Below are positions 1 through 10,997 of a stretch of DNA of 64,000 nucleotides, piece by piece (the stretch's first letter is position 1; each line of letters opens with the position of its first letter). Location: the NCBI GenBank assembly GCA_031180665.1, contig JAPSLP010000011.1, forward strand, positions 62,001 to 126,000, in the 5' to 3' direction. The position numbers and the translations under genes were made by a program. Below the pieces are notes generated by a model that saw nothing but the letters and a program-made list of their open reading frames with translations, had not been told where the DNA came from and made no database searches. Source of the DNA: Cupriavidus sp. (GTDB lineage Bacteria > Pseudomonadota > Gammaproteobacteria > Burkholderiales > Burkholderiaceae).

Positions 1-547
1 TCGGCGACGAGATGTTGACGGTGACATAGCTGGCGTGCGGATAGACGCGCTCCAGGCAGTACAGATAGTCGTCGACCGCGCGCTCGATCGGCGTGTCGGC
101 GTTCTTGCCGATGTTCAGCCCGAGCACGCCGCCCTCGGCCTTCCAGCGCGACGCGTTGACGTTGGCGACGAAGGCGTCGACGCCGCCGTTGTTGAAGCCC
201 ATCCGGTTGATCAGCGCCTGCGCCTTCGGCAGCCGGAACATGCGCGGGCGCGGATTGCCGGGCTGCGGGCGTGGCGTCACCGTGCCGACCTCGATAAAGC
301 CGAAGCCGAACGCGGCCAGGCCGTCGATATAGGCGCCGTCCTTGTCCAGGCCGGCCGCGAGTCCGACCGGATTCGGAAAACGCACGCCCATCACGGTGCG
401 CGGATCGTCGTCGATCCGGTTGCCGAGGCAGCCGGCCAGCCCGAGGCGCTGCGCGCGGCGCAGATTGTCCAGGGTCAGATGGTGGGCGTCCTCGGCGTCC
501 ATCGAGAACAGGGCGGGACGAAACAGGGGATAGAGCGCGTTGAGCAC
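1..547 (-). CDS. pyrD: Dihydroorotate dehydrogenase (quinone), 5' part only
   Basis: FMN enzyme that oxidises dihydroorotate to orotate in pyrimidine synthesis and passes electrons to quinone (class 2, membrane-associated). The gene runs off the left edge, so only about 182 N-terminal codons are present. The reading shows the class-2 N-terminal segment ([20 protein letters not shown]), then [10 protein letters not shown] and [20 protein letters not shown], typical of PyrD. The start is uncertain. The GTG at 547 fits the usual family N-terminus. An in-frame ATG at 637 would add 30 residues that look like translated intergenic repeat. Neither start has a convincing ribosome binding site. Confidence 0.93.
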   Translation of the reverse strand, partial: MLNALYPLFRPALFSMDAEDAHHLTLDNLRRAQRLGLAGCLGNRIDDDPRTVMGVRFPNPVGLAAGLDKDGAYIDGLAAFGFGFIEVGTVTPRPQPGNPRPRMFRLPKAQALINRMGFNNGGVDAFVANVNASRWKAEGGVLGLNIGKNADTPIERAVDDYLYCLERVYPHASYVTVNISSP

Positions 548-584
548 GGCGGAAATCGGGCAGGGAATCGGGCGGGGAATCGGA
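548..584. repeat. Short degenerate tandem repeat upstream of pyrD
   Basis: About three imperfect copies of a unit resembling ggaatcgggc lie immediately 5' of the pyrD GTG. An in-frame extension of pyrD would translate them as proline-rich sequence ([10 protein letters not shown]), which argues that the upstream ATG at 637 is not the true start. Confidence 0.5.
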
Positions 585-733
585 GACCGGGCGACCACGG
601 GCGACCAATCGGAGAGCGGCGGGGCGGTACCGGACATGCGCCGCGGGCGGATCGCGGCGCGGTCAGGGCGATATTGTAACGGCAGCGGCGCCTGGGGCAC
701 CGGCGACCGGCCGGCGCGCGGCCGGACGCGGGA

Positions 734-1486
734 TCAGGCGGCCTCGGACTCGAACGGCCGCCACTGATTGCCGACCAGCACCTGCAACGGCTGGAAGCGC
801 GCCTTGTAGGCCATCTTGCGGCTGTTGGCGATCCAGTAGCCGAGGTACAGGTGGGGCAGGCCCAGCTCGCGGGTCTGCTCGATCTGCCACAGGATGTTGT
901 AGGTGCCGTAGCTGGTCTTGGGCTGCAGCGGATCGTAGAAGGTGTAGACCGACGACAGGCCGTCGTCGAGCACGTCGATCATGCTGACCATCCGCAGCTT
1001 GCCCGGCTCGGCGGCGTCGGGCGGATCGCGGAATTCGACCAGCCGCGAATTGACGCGGCTCTGCAGCAGGAACTGCTCGTACTGGTCGCGGCTGTCCTGG
1101 TCCATGCCGCCGCCGGCGTGGCGCATCGACTGGTAGCGCAGGTACAGCGCGTAGTGTTCCTCGACGTAGGTCAGCGGTGCGACCAACGCCTGCAGATGGC
1201 GGTGGCGCTGCCAGGCGCGGCGCTGGCTGCGGTCCGGCTCGAACTGGTCGACCGCCAGCCGGCACGGTGTGCAGGCATGGCAATCGTCGCAATAGGGACG
1301 GTAGGTGAAGACGCCGCTGCGCCGGAAGCCGGCGCGCACCAGGCGCGAATAGACGTCGGCATTGATCAGGTGCGCGGGGGTGGCCACCTGCGAGCGGGCC
1401 ATGCGGCCTTCGAGATAGCTGCAAGCGTAGGGCGCCGTTGCATAGAACTGCAGCGCGGAAAGGGGCAATTCCTTGAGCTTGCTCAT
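734..1486 (-). CDS. bpt: Aspartate/glutamate leucyltransferase (N-end rule)
   Basis: Bpt moves leucine from Leu-tRNA onto proteins with N-terminal Asp or Glu, marking them for ClpS/ClpAP degradation in the cytoplasm. The 250-residue product has the arginyl-transferase (ATE) fold signature: an N-terminal cysteine cluster ([13 protein letters not shown], about residues 64-76) and the C-terminal [19 protein letters not shown] segment. Length is normal. It lies 46 bp downstream of aat on the same strand, so the two N-degron transferases are probably cotranscribed. Confidence 0.96.
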   Translation of the reverse strand: MSKLKELPLSALQFYATAPYACSYLEGRMARSQVATPAHLINADVYSRLVRAGFRRSGVFTYRPYCDDCHACTPCRLAVDQFEPDRSQRRAWQRHRHLQALVAPLTYVEEHYALYLRYQSMRHAGGGMDQDSRDQYEQFLLQSRVNSRLVEFRDPPDAAEPGKLRMVSMIDVLDDGLSSVYTFYDPLQPKTSYGTYNILWQIEQTRELGLPHLYLGYWIANSRKMAYKARFQPLQVLVGNQWRPFESEAA

Positions 1487-1532
1487 GATCGGGTGCTGCC
1501 GTCGGGTGCTGCCGCGGTCGGAGAGCGGGGCG

Positions 1533-2282
1533 CTAGCTCTCGGCCTGGCGCGCCCGGGTCCACCATTCGAGCACCGTCTTGTCGAACCGCCACGGCACGA
1601 TCTGCGGCTGCGCGGTCGCCGTGCGCAGATGCGCGACGAACTCGCTGCGCGGAATCGGCCGCGCGCCCAGCGAGGCGAGGTGCTCGGTTTCCTGCTGGCA
1701 GTCTATCATCGTCACCCCGTGACCGGCGAGGAAGCCGCACAGGGCCGCCAGCGCGATCTTGGAGGCGTCGGTGCGGCGCGCGAACATCGATTCGCCGTAG
1801 AACATGCGGCCGAGCGCCACACCGTAGAGGCCGCCGACGCGCTCGCCGCGATACCAGGTCTCGACCGAATGCGCCATGCCGCGCACGTGCAGCGCGCCGT
1901 AGGCCTCGACGATCTCCGGCGTGATCCATGTGCCGTGCTGGCCCGCGCGCGGCGTCTCGGCGCAGGCGCGCATCACCGATTCGAAATCGTCGTCCACGCG
2001 GATCTGCCAGTCGTCCTCGCGCAGCACGCGCTTGAGCGTCTTGCGCAGGCTCAGCGAGACCCGCAGCGCAGCGGGATCGAGGACCATGCGCGGATCGGTG
2101 CTCCACCACAGCACCGGCTGGCCCTGCGCGTACCACGGAAAGATGCCGTGGCGGTAGGCCAGCAGCAGGCGCTGCGGGGTCAGGTCGCGGCTCGCCGCGA
2201 GCAGGCCGGGGGCTTCGGAGTCGGGGCCCAGCGCGGCATCGACCGGGGGAAACGGATCGTGCGGGTCGAGCCAGGCGATCAT
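1533..2282 (-). CDS. aat: Leucyl/phenylalanyl-tRNA--protein transferase
   Basis: Aat adds Leu or Phe from charged tRNA to proteins with N-terminal Lys or Arg, creating primary N-degrons. The 249-residue protein shows the family motifs [21 protein letters not shown] near residue 50 (a 21-residue stretch read here only as FPWY...WWSTDPR), [10 protein letters not shown] near the middle and the [16 protein letters not shown] segment. It heads a pair with bpt. Having both enzymes next to each other is common in Burkholderiales. Confidence 0.96.
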   Translation of the reverse strand: MIAWLDPHDPFPPVDAALGPDSEAPGLLAASRDLTPQRLLLAYRHGIFPWYAQGQPVLWWSTDPRMVLDPAALRVSLSLRKTLKRVLREDDWQIRVDDDFESVMRACAETPRAGQHGTWITPEIVEAYGALHVRGMAHSVETWYRGERVGGLYGVALGRMFYGESMFARRTDASKIALAALCGFLAGHGVTMIDCQQETEHLASLGARPIPRSEFVAHLRTATAQPQIVPWRFDKTVLEWWTRARQAES

Positions 2283-2372
2283 GCGTGGGCGGGGGCCGGG
2301 CGAAGGGCTGGTTGAAGGGGGGGGGCGGGAAGCGCGTTGGGGCAGTGGCAGCGACGATGGTGGCCCGCGCGT

Positions 2373-2957
2373 TCAGGGCTCCACCGTTGCCCGCGCCGCC
2401 AGCGGACGCATCGGCTTGTCGATATCGAGTGTATGCAGGCGGAAGCTGCCGTCCGCGATGCGGCCGGCAGCGCGGTCGGCGAAGAAGCAGCGCAGCGTGT
2501 GGATCACCGTGGGGAAGGCCAGCTCGTCCCAGGGCACGTCGGCCTCGTCGACCAGCTTGACCTCGAGGCTTTCCTCGCCCGGCGCGATATCGAGGTCTTC
2601 GAGCCTGGCCAGATAGAACAGATGGACCTGATGCACGTGCGGCACATTGAGCATCGAGAACAGCTCGCCGATCTGCACGCGCGCACCGGCTTCCTCCAGC
2701 GTCTCGCGCGCGGCGGCCTGGGCGGTGGTCTCGCCGATCTCCATGAAGCCGGCCGGCAGCGTCCAGAACCCGTAGCGCGGCTCGATCGCACGCTTGCACA
2801 GCAGGATCTTGTCTTCCCAGACCGGAACCGTACCGACCACATTGCGCGGATTGACGTAATGGATCGTGCCGCATTGATCGCAGAGATGGCGCGGCCGGTT
2901 GTCACCATCGGGAATGCGCAGCACGACCGCATGGCCGCAGTTCGAGCAGAATTTCAT
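2373..2957 (-). CDS. Nudix hydrolase with N-terminal zinc ribbon
   Basis: Predicted nucleoside-diphosphate-X pyrophosphohydrolase of 194 residues. A zinc ribbon is formed by C4, C7, C26 and C29. The Nudix box at about residues 70-92 has the expected pattern (G-x5-E-x7-RETLEEAG), with the glutamates that bind Mg2+. This layout resembles NudC-like and ADP-ribose/NADH pyrophosphatase relatives, but the substrate cannot be read from the sequence. The frame is open well upstream across the tRNA gene. The ATG at 2957 was chosen because the zinc ribbon begins directly after it (MKFCSNCG). Confidence 0.9.
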   Translation of the reverse strand: MKFCSNCGHAVVLRIPDGDNRPRHLCDQCGTIHYVNPRNVVGTVPVWEDKILLCKRAIEPRYGFWTLPAGFMEIGETTAQAAARETLEEAGARVQIGELFSMLNVPHVHQVHLFYLARLEDLDIAPGEESLEVKLVDEADVPWDELAFPTVIHTLRCFFADRAAGRIADGSFRLHTLDIDKPMRPLAARATVEP

Positions 2958-3067
2958 GGATTCGGTCCGGGAGGAATGGGCGCAGTTTATCACCGGCCCT
3001 GGGGCGGCACGACGGTGCAGCCGTGACCTCGGCGCGCGCTCGAACGAGCGGCAGCGAACGGCGCAAA

Positions 3068-3105
3068 CAAAAAAGCCGCCCGGTGAATGGGGGCGGCTGC
3101 TTTTT
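3068..3105 (-). terminator. Rho-independent terminator after tRNA-fMet
   Basis: On the minus strand an 8-bp stem (AGCCGCCC with GGGCGGCT) is followed by six T residues. It lies 17-54 bases downstream of the tRNA 3' end. The other strand also has a T run (3101-3105), so it may work in both directions. Confidence 0.8.
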
Positions 3106-3120
3106 GCTGGTTTCGATCGG

Positions 3121-3198
<78 letters not shown>

Positions 3199-3213
3199 TC
3201 CGTCGAAGAAGTG

Positions 3214-3242
3214 ATTATAGGGCAAGCGCTTTCGCAATGCAA
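3214..3242 (-). promoter_or_regulatory. Sigma-70 promoter of tRNA-fMet
   Basis: Minus strand: -35 TTGCAT (3242-3237), 17-bp spacer, -10 TATAAT (3219-3214), about 16 bases before the mature tRNA 5' end. Both hexamers and the spacing fit a strong housekeeping promoter. Confidence 0.8.
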
Positions 3243-3277
3243 CAGCAGATGTGGGCGAAAGTATCGCGTGCCGCATT

Positions 3278-4036
3278 TCAAGCAGTCGCGGGGGCCGCAT
3301 TGCCGTTCGGGCGTTCCCACATCACGGCCTCGAACTCGAAATTCTCGCGTTGCAGCAGATCGTCCCGTTGCCAGATCACGCGGTCCGGCCGCACCGTCAG
3401 CATCCAGGTGGTAGTGACCAGCGGCGCCGGCGCGGAGAAGGCCAGCGGCGTCAGCACGGCCGCGCAATGGCCGGCGCCGGGATCGCGCACCGAGCGGTAG
3501 CGGATCAGCCCGAGGCCGGCTTCGCGTGCGACGCGGGCGAAGGCCTGGCAGCCCTCGTAGTGCACCGGGTCCTGCCATTGCGCGGCGTCGCGCGCGAACG
3601 GCGCCTCGTCCAGCGCGACCCCGTCGGTGCGCACGCCGACCTGGAACAGCGTCTGCGCGCGCGCATCGATGCGCGGCAAGGCGGGACTGTCGCGCAGGAA
3701 GCGCCAGCGCCAGTAGCCCAGCTCCGCGCAGGCGGTGCGGATTTCATCGGCGCCATAGAACACGCCGGGATCGTGCGCCGCGCGAAAGCGCGAGCCCCAC
3801 GGCGACGGCGGATAGCGGAACGGCGTGAACAGCAGATAGTGCAGATGGCGCGCGTAGGAGGGGACAGCCGGTTTGCCGGCATCGAGCACGGCTTCCAGCA
3901 CAGCCTGCTCTTCGAGGCTGTCGACCAGCGGCATCGTGGAAACCACATGCTGGGCTTCCACCGCCCGCCACAACGTGAGCGCAAACGGCTTGCGCTCAGA
4001 TGCGACCGCGGGTGGCGTCCAGGTAGTGAACGACAC
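3278..4036 (-). CDS. RES-domain toxin (NAD+ phosphorylase type)
   Basis: Toxin of a RES/Xre toxin-antitoxin module. Characterised RES toxins deplete NAD+ by phosphorolysis or hydrolysis. The 252-residue protein has the RES family landmarks: LWRAVEAQHVVSTMPL near the start, YGADEIRTACAELGYWRWRF in the middle and the conserved arginine/serine segment RYRSVRDPGAGH near the end. It starts with GTG at 4036, overlapping the antitoxin gene by 41 bp, which suggests translational coupling. No good ribosome binding site is seen, so the exact start is uncertain. Confidence 0.92.
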   Translation of the reverse strand: MSFTTWTPPAVASERKPFALTLWRAVEAQHVVSTMPLVDSLEEQAVLEAVLDAGKPAVPSYARHLHYLLFTPFRYPPSPWGSRFRAAHDPGVFYGADEIRTACAELGYWRWRFLRDSPALPRIDARAQTLFQVGVRTDGVALDEAPFARDAAQWQDPVHYEGCQAFARVAREAGLGLIRYRSVRDPGAGHCAAVLTPLAFSAPAPLVTTTWMLTVRPDRVIWQRDDLLQRENFEFEAVMWERPNGNAAPATA

Positions 4037-4385
4037 GAACCAGGCCTTCGGTAGTACGGATCAGTTCGAGCGGCTTGCCGCCCAGCGCGAGGTTGTCATT
4101 GGCCAGCCACAGCCGGGCCTGGTCGCCATGTCCGAGGATGGCATCGAGGGAACGGAACAGGCGCACGAACAGCACGCCGAACTCCCATTCCTTGCGGTGG
4201 TTGTCCAGTACGTAATGGCCCGAGGCCATGCGCGAGACGGAGGCCGTGCTGATGCCGAGCACGCTGGCGACCACGGCCTGGCTGATACCGAGGAAGCCGG
4301 CCGCGCGCATCACGGCCTTGGTCAGGGTCGCCCCGGCATCCGGGGCGCCGGCGGGAAGCTGCTGCCGAAGTTGCTTGGTCTGCAT
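3996..4385 (-). CDS. Xre/MbcA/ParS-type antitoxin
   Basis: Antitoxin partner of the RES toxin, 129 residues. It has an N-terminal Xre-like helix-turn-helix (about residues 25-60, with SQAVVASVLGISTASVSRM) and a C-terminal DUF2384 toxin-binding domain (WLANDNLALGGKPLELIRT). The ATG at 4385 is preferred over the ATG at 4391. AGGAG lies 7 bases before 4385 but only 1 base before 4391, too close to work. The gene leads the operon and probably represses it through the operator just upstream. Confidence 0.92.
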   Translation of the reverse strand: MQTKQLRQQLPAGAPDAGATLTKAVMRAAGFLGISQAVVASVLGISTASVSRMASGHYVLDNHRKEWEFGVLFVRLFRSLDAILGHGDQARLWLANDNLALGGKPLELIRTTEGLVRVVHYLDATRGRI

Positions 4386-4397
4386 CGCCATGCTCCT

Positions 4398-4417
4398 GTT
4401 TCCTTGGAAACATTATA
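4398..4417 (-). promoter_or_regulatory. Toxin-antitoxin promoter -10 and overlapping operator palindrome
   Basis: On the minus strand a perfect -10 TATAAT (4417-4412) abuts a perfect inverted repeat GTTTCC-AA-GGAAAC (4411-4398) that covers the expected transcription start. A repressor bound there would block initiation, which fits autoregulation by the Xre antitoxin. A second imperfect repeat, CTTG-N5-CAAG, lies just upstream. The -35 is weak. Confidence 0.65.
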
Positions 4418-4621
4418 GGCCACTTGTTTCGCAAGGGAAGCAGGAAAACCACTTTTCGGGGATTCCTTGCGTACGCCGGTTCGACTGCCGCTTTTCGCGG
4501 GCCGTTCCCGGGCCGTACGGCAAGGCGGCGAAAACCTGCCGGGATCGAGGTCGCACCGCCCGAAAAGGCGATGAAATATAGTGCGAAGCGCGCTGGGGCC
4601 CGGGCCGTGGGCCAGGACGCC

Positions 4622-5551
4622 TCAGGCGCCGGCGTCCTGCAGCACCGTCTGCAGCGCCTGCAACGAGGCGTCCAGGCTCTGGCCGCTGGTGTCGATCACC
4701 GCGTCGGCGCGCGCGTAGAGCGGGGTGCGGGCCTGCAGGATGCGGCGCAGGTCGGCCATCGCCTCGCTGTTGCCCTGCATCGGCCGCATATCGCCCTGTG
4801 CGACTACCCGGGCCATGTGTTCCTCGGGCGAGGTCTTGACCCACACCGTGTAGCAGTTGGCCAGCAGCAGATTGAACGTGGCCGGCTCGGACACGAGGCT
4901 GCCCGGCGTGGCCAGCACCAGCCGGTCGTGTTCGCGCAGCACGCGCTCCAGCGCGCGCAGTTCGTAGCGGCGATAGGCGGCCTGGCCGTACAGCGAATGG
5001 ATTTCCGACAGCGTGGCGCCGGCCTCCTGTTCGATCGCGCCGTTTAGTTCGACGAAGGGCAGCTCGCGCGCCTCGGCCAGCGCCCGGCCCAGCGTCGATT
5101 TGCCGGCGCCGCGCAAGCCGATCAGCGCGATCCGCTGATGGCGGGCATCGAAGGGCGCCGACGGTGCCAGCGCATTGCGGCAGGCTTCGCGCACGCGCGC
5201 CAGATCGGCCGGCGGCAGTTGCGCGAGCCATTGCAGCAACTGGCCGAACTCGGCGGCGCGCGCGCCGTTGCCGCCGTCGGCCTCGGCCAGCACCACCGGC
5301 AGCGGCACGTTCAGCGCGGCTGCTACTTGCCGCAGCAGCAGCACGGAGGCGTTGCCGGTACCGGTTTCGAGATTGGCCAGATAGCGTTCCGAGACGCCGG
5401 CGCCGCGCGCCAGGTCCTTGCGCGACATGCCCCGCGCGGCGCGCAGCGAACGGATGCGCTCACCCAGCTGGGTCAGATACGGATCGCGCTCGCCGGGCTG
5501 GCGGGGCTCGGCGTCGGACAATGGCGCAGTGGCTTCGGTGGCGCGGCGCAT
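4622..5551 (-). CDS. boxR: BoxR/BzdR-type regulator with shikimate-kinase-like domain
   Basis: Regulator of aerobic benzoyl-CoA (box) metabolism. In Azoarcus this family represses the pathway, and benzoyl-CoA binding to the kinase-like domain relieves repression. The 309-residue protein has an Xre helix-turn-helix at about residues 28-85 and then a shikimate-kinase-like domain with P-loop GLRGAGKST at 145-153. ATG at 5551 was chosen; a GTG one codon earlier is possible. The gene is divergent from benzoate-CoA ligase, the expected context. Confidence 0.93.
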   Translation of the reverse strand: MRRATEATAPLSDAEPRQPGERDPYLTQLGERIRSLRAARGMSRKDLARGAGVSERYLANLETGTGNASVLLLRQVAAALNVPLPVVLAEADGGNGARAAEFGQLLQWLAQLPPADLARVREACRNALAPSAPFDARHQRIALIGLRGAGKSTLGRALAEARELPFVELNGAIEQEAGATLSEIHSLYGQAAYRRYELRALERVLREHDRLVLATPGSLVSEPATFNLLLANCYTVWVKTSPEEHMARVVAQGDMRPMQGNSEAMADLRRILQARTPLYARADAVIDTSGQSLDASLQALQTVLQDAGA

Positions 5552-5664
5552 CACGGATCAGGGTTCGGAGGGAGAGAAGCAGCGACGGGCGCTGGGTGCG
5601 GCATTATAGGGCACACGCACGGCATACCCCGGGAACACCCCAAGCCATTTTCGCTGCCATATAG

Positions 5665-5708
5665 TGCACTCCTGAGCTTGCATCTTAGTCGATGTGCAAT
5701 AAAATGCA
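5665..5708. promoter_or_regulatory. Cluster of four TGCA half-sites between boxR and benzoate-CoA ligase
   Basis: TGCA occurs at 5665-5668, 5679-5682, 5695-5698 and 5705-5708, within an unusually AT-rich stretch for this genome. The last two form TGCA-N6-TGCA. TGCA-containing repeats are the reported recognition element of BzdR/BoxR regulators, so this is the likely operator for one or both divergent genes. The assignment to BoxR is an inference. Confidence 0.6.
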
Positions 5709-5811
5709 TCAACAACGATAAGGTCCGCCGCCCACTGGCTGTCCAGACGCCGCCATGGCGCGCACCAACGGCCGACAAGAGGCCGCCTTCGGGCCGCCCA
5801 AGGAGTGAGAC

Positions 5812-7446
<1,635 letters not shown>

Positions 7447-7734
7447 GACAGGGTAAGCCGCGATACCCCCAACGCCCGCGCGTCATTACACTCGGGCGCG
7501 AGCCGGTCGCGCCAGTCGCCCTGGCGCCGGGTTCCACAGCATTGACGCCATCCATGGCGGGGTTTATAACGGCGAAAACTTCAAACCTAAAATAATTGGC
7601 GCCGGACCGCCTCGATGCCCCGCAGGCAACACCGCACGCAACACCGCGGTCTCGGCGGGGGCATCGCGGCCACGGAACGGACGCCGTCGCATCGTCGCGC
7701 GAGCGACCCGCTGAACCACCAGGAGGAGACATCC

Positions 7735-8928
7735 ATGCATCGCTTCATCTCGCGCCGCCTGGCGCCGGCCTGTCTTGCCGTCGCCGCGCTGACGCTGGCG
7801 GGCACCGCCGCGGGGCAGCCCGCGCCATCGGCAGCGGCCGGCAAGATCAAGGTCGGCTTCATGCTGCCCTACACCGGCACCTACGCGGCGCTCGGCACGG
7901 CGATCGAGAACGGCTTCCGCATGTATGTGCAGGAGCAGGGCGGCCGGTTGGGCGGGCGCGAGGTCGAATTCTTCAAGGTCGACGACGAATCGGATCCGGC
8001 CAAGGCGCCGGAGAACGCCAACAAGCTGGTCAAGCGCGACCAGGTCGACGTGGTGGTCGGCACCGTGCACTCGGGCGTGCAGATGGGCATCGTCAAGGTC
8101 GCCAAGGAAAGCAACACGCTGCTGATCATCCCGAACGCGGGGGCCGACGAGGCCACGGGTCCGCTGTGCGGGCCGAACATCTTCCGCTCGTCGTTCTCGA
8201 ACTGGCAGCCCGGCTATGCGATGGGCCAGGTGGTGGCCGGACGCGGCATGAAGCGGGTCGTCACGCTGACGTGGAAGTACGCGGCCGGCGAGCAGTCGGT
8301 GCGCGGCTTCAAGGAGGCGTTCGAGGCCAAGGGCGGCAAGATCGTCAAGGAACTGAGCCTGCCGTTCCCCAACGTCGAGTTCCAGGCCCAGATCACCGAG
8401 ATCGCCTCGCTCAAGCCCGACGCCGTGTTCGTTTTCTTCGCCGGCGGCGGTGCGGTCAAGTTCGTCAAGGACTGGGCCGCGGCGGGCCTGAAGGACAAGA
8501 TTCCGCTCTATGCATCGGGCTTCTTGACCGACGGCACGCTGGAGGCCCAGGGCGCCGCGGCGCAAGGTCTGGAGACCACGCTGCACTACGCCGACGGCCT
8601 GCAGAATCCGCGCGACAAGCAGTTCCGGCTCAACTACGCGAAGGCTTACAAGCTGCAGCCCGATGTCTATGCGGTGCAGGGCTACGACGCCGCGCAGATG
8701 CTGGCCGCCGGCGCCAACGCGGTCAAGGGCGACATGAGCCGCAAGGCGGACGTCTACAAGGCCATCGCCGCGGCGCGCATCGACAGCCCGCGCGGCACCT
8801 TCACGCTGTCGCGTGCCCACAACCCGGTGCAGGACTTCTATCTGCGCAAGGTCGAGGGGCGCGAGAACAAGGTCAGCGGCATCGCGGTGAAGGCGCTGGC
8901 CGATCCGGCGCGTGGCTGCCGCCTGTAA
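7735..8928 (+). CDS. Liv-type ABC transporter substrate-binding protein (probable benzoate uptake)
   Basis: Periplasmic binding protein of 397 residues, Leu/Ile/Val-binding family (Peripla_BP_6). A signal peptide covers about residues 1-27 (RRLAPACLAVAALTLAG...), followed by the mature start KIKVGFMLPYTGTYAALG. AGGAGG lies 8 bases upstream of this ATG, so it is preferred over an in-frame ATG 120 bases earlier. Branched-chain-amino-acid-type transporters beside box genes are widely taken as benzoate importers; the ligand is inferred from position only. Confidence 0.9.
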   Translation: MHRFISRRLAPACLAVAALTLAGTAAGQPAPSAAAGKIKVGFMLPYTGTYAALGTAIENGFRMYVQEQGGRLGGREVEFFKVDDESDPAKAPENANKLVKRDQVDVVVGTVHSGVQMGIVKVAKESNTLLIIPNAGADEATGPLCGPNIFRSSFSNWQPGYAMGQVVAGRGMKRVVTLTWKYAAGEQSVRGFKEAFEAKGGKIVKELSLPFPNVEFQAQITEIASLKPDAVFVFFAGGGAVKFVKDWAAAGLKDKIPLYASGFLTDGTLEAQGAAAQGLETTLHYADGLQNPRDKQFRLNYAKAYKLQPDVYAVQGYDAAQMLAAGANAVKGDMSRKADVYKAIAAARIDSPRGTFTLSRAHNPVQDFYLRKVEGRENKVSGIAVKALADPARGCRL

Positions 8929-9052
8929 CGCGAGGCGCCCACGCCAATTGCTCACGCAACCGCCCACTCGATCGCCCGCCTGTTGCGCGCGACATCGGCC
9001 GCGGCATCCGGCTCGCGCCGGCCGCGGCCCCGTCAATGACTGATCGCCTCGC

Positions 9053-9919
9053 ATGGACCTCGTCTCTTTCCTGATCCAGTGCCTGAACAGCGTGCAGTAC
9101 GGCCTGCTGCTGTTTCTGGTCGCCAGCGGCCTGACGCTGATCTTCGGCATCATGGGCGTGATCAATCTCGCCCACGGCAGCTTCTACATGCTTGGCGCCT
9201 ACCTGGCCTTCACGCTGGCGAGCATGACCGGCAGCCTGTTCATCGCGCTGCCGCTGGGCATCGTGCTGGCGGTGGCGTTCGGCTATCTGCTCGAGTGGGT
9301 GTTCTTCAGCTATCTGTACGAGCGCGATCACCTGCAGCAGGTGCTGATGACCTATGGGCTGATCCTGGTATTCGAGGAGATGCGCAGCATCCTGGTCGGC
9401 GACGACGTGCATGGCGTGCCGGTGCCGCCGCTGCTCGACGGCGCGCTGCCGATCGGCAACGAGATGACCTATCCGGTCTACCGGCTGTTCATTTCGGCGG
9501 TGTGCCTGCTGGTGGCCGCGGCGATGTACTACGTGATCCGCCGCACGCGGCTGGGCATGACGATCCGCGCGGGCGCCAGCAATCGCGAGATGGTGCAGTC
9601 GCTGGGCGTCAATATCGGCCGGCTGTACCGGCTGGTGTTCGCGCTTGGCGTCGCGCTGGCGGTGCTGGCCGGCATGATCGCCGCGCCGGTGTCGTCGGTC
9701 TATCCCGGCATGGGCAGCCAGGTGCTGATCGTCTGTTTCGTGGTGGTGGTGATCGGCGGCATCGGCTCGGTCAAGGGCGCGATGGTCGCCGCGCTGCTGC
9801 TCGGCTTCGTCGATACCTTCGGCAAGGTGTTCTGGCAGGAGGCGGCGGGCGTGCTGGTCTACCTGCTGATGGCGATCATTCTGCTCTGGAAACCCCAGGG
9901 TCTGTTCAAGGCGGGCTAG
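9053..9919 (+). CDS. Liv-type ABC permease (LivH family)
   Basis: First of two inner-membrane permeases of the probable benzoate importer, 288 residues with about eight hydrophobic segments. Family signatures include ASGLTLIFGIMGVINLAHGS near residues 23-42 and the loop GMTIRAGASNREMVQSLGVN, which contacts the ATPase. Follows the binding-protein gene by 124 bp and precedes the LivM gene by 4 bp. Confidence 0.93.
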   Translation: MDLVSFLIQCLNSVQYGLLLFLVASGLTLIFGIMGVINLAHGSFYMLGAYLAFTLASMTGSLFIALPLGIVLAVAFGYLLEWVFFSYLYERDHLQQVLMTYGLILVFEEMRSILVGDDVHGVPVPPLLDGALPIGNEMTYPVYRLFISAVCLLVAAAMYYVIRRTRLGMTIRAGASNREMVQSLGVNIGRLYRLVFALGVALAVLAGMIAAPVSSVYPGMGSQVLIVCFVVVVIGGIGSVKGAMVAALLLGFVDTFGKVFWQEAAGVLVYLLMAIILLWKPQGLFKAG

Positions 9920-9923
9920 CGCG

Positions 9924-10997
9924 ATGGCATCGACACCTCCGACCAACCTCGGCGCCGACATCGGCGCGGCCTTCGACCTGCAGCGGCGCGCCAGCCTGCG
10001 CTGGACCACGCTGGCGTGGGCGGTCGCCTTCGCGGTGCTGGCGGCGCTGCCGCTCGCGCTCGGCGGCGAGGGCAACAAGTTCTACATCGACCTGCTCAGC
10101 AAGGTCATGATCATGGCGATTTTCGCGCTGTCGCTGCAGCTGCTGATCGGCTATACGGGGCTGGTCAGCCTGGGCCACGCGGCGTACTTCGCCACCGCGG
10201 CCTATGCGACCGCGATGCTGGCGCCGCAGTCCGAGCCGGGCAATGGCTGGTGGCTGCTGGTGGCGGCGGTCGCCGCCGCGGCGGTGCTGGCGCTGCTGGT
10301 CGGCATGCTGGTGCTGCGCACGCGCGGGATCTACTTCATCATGGTCACGCTGGCCTTCGCGCAGATGGTGTACTTCATCTTCCACGACACCAAGATCGCC
10401 GGCGGCAGCGATGGCACCTATATCTATTTCCGCCCAGAATTCGGCGTGTTCGGCGCGCGGCCGCTGGGCATCGACGATCCCCTGCATTTCTACTGGCTGG
10501 TGCTCGGCGCGCTGATCTTCACCGTGGCCGCGCTGGCGATGGTGCTGCGCTCGCGCTTCGGCCATGCGCTGATCGGCATTCGCCACAACGAGCAGCGCAT
10601 GCGGGCGGCGGGTTTCGCCACCTACCGCTACCAGCTTGGCGCCTTCGTCGCCGGCGGCGCGTTCGCCGGGCTGGCGGGCTATCTGTATGCGATCCAGTTC
10701 GGCTTCGTCAATCCGGAGATCGCGTCATGGCACCAGTCGGGCAATGCGATGCTGATGGTGATCCTGGGCGGCGTCGGCAGCCTCGCCGGCGCGGTGATCG
10801 GCGCGTTCTCGTTCGTGCTGCTGGCCGAGTGGTTCAGCACGCTGACCAAGCACTGGCAGCTGCTGATGGGCGGCTTCATCATCGCCGCGGTGGCGCTGCT
10901 GCCGGGCGGGCTGGTCGGCTTGGCGGCATTGCTGCGGCGCAGGCTCGGTGGCGGAGCGGGCCGCAAAGCGGGTGGCATGCGGGGAGAGCGGCGATGA
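9924..10997 (+). CDS. Liv-type ABC permease (LivM family)
   Basis: Second permease subunit, 357 residues, with about ten membrane segments. It carries the LivM signature LQLLIGYTGLVSLGHAAYFA and the coupling loop RFGHALIGIRHNEQRMRAAG. The stop codon overlaps the start of the downstream ATPase gene (ATGA), which indicates translational coupling in the importer operon. Confidence 0.93.
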   Translation: MASTPPTNLGADIGAAFDLQRRASLRWTTLAWAVAFAVLAALPLALGGEGNKFYIDLLSKVMIMAIFALSLQLLIGYTGLVSLGHAAYFATAAYATAMLAPQSEPGNGWWLLVAAVAAAAVLALLVGMLVLRTRGIYFIMVTLAFAQMVYFIFHDTKIAGGSDGTYIYFRPEFGVFGARPLGIDDPLHFYWLVLGALIFTVAALAMVLRSRFGHALIGIRHNEQRMRAAGFATYRYQLGAFVAGGAFAGLAGYLYAIQFGFVNPEIASWHQSGNAMLMVILGGVGSLAGAVIGAFSFVLLAEWFSTLTKHWQLLMGGFIIAAVALLPGGLVGLAALLRRRLGGGAGRKAGGMRGERR

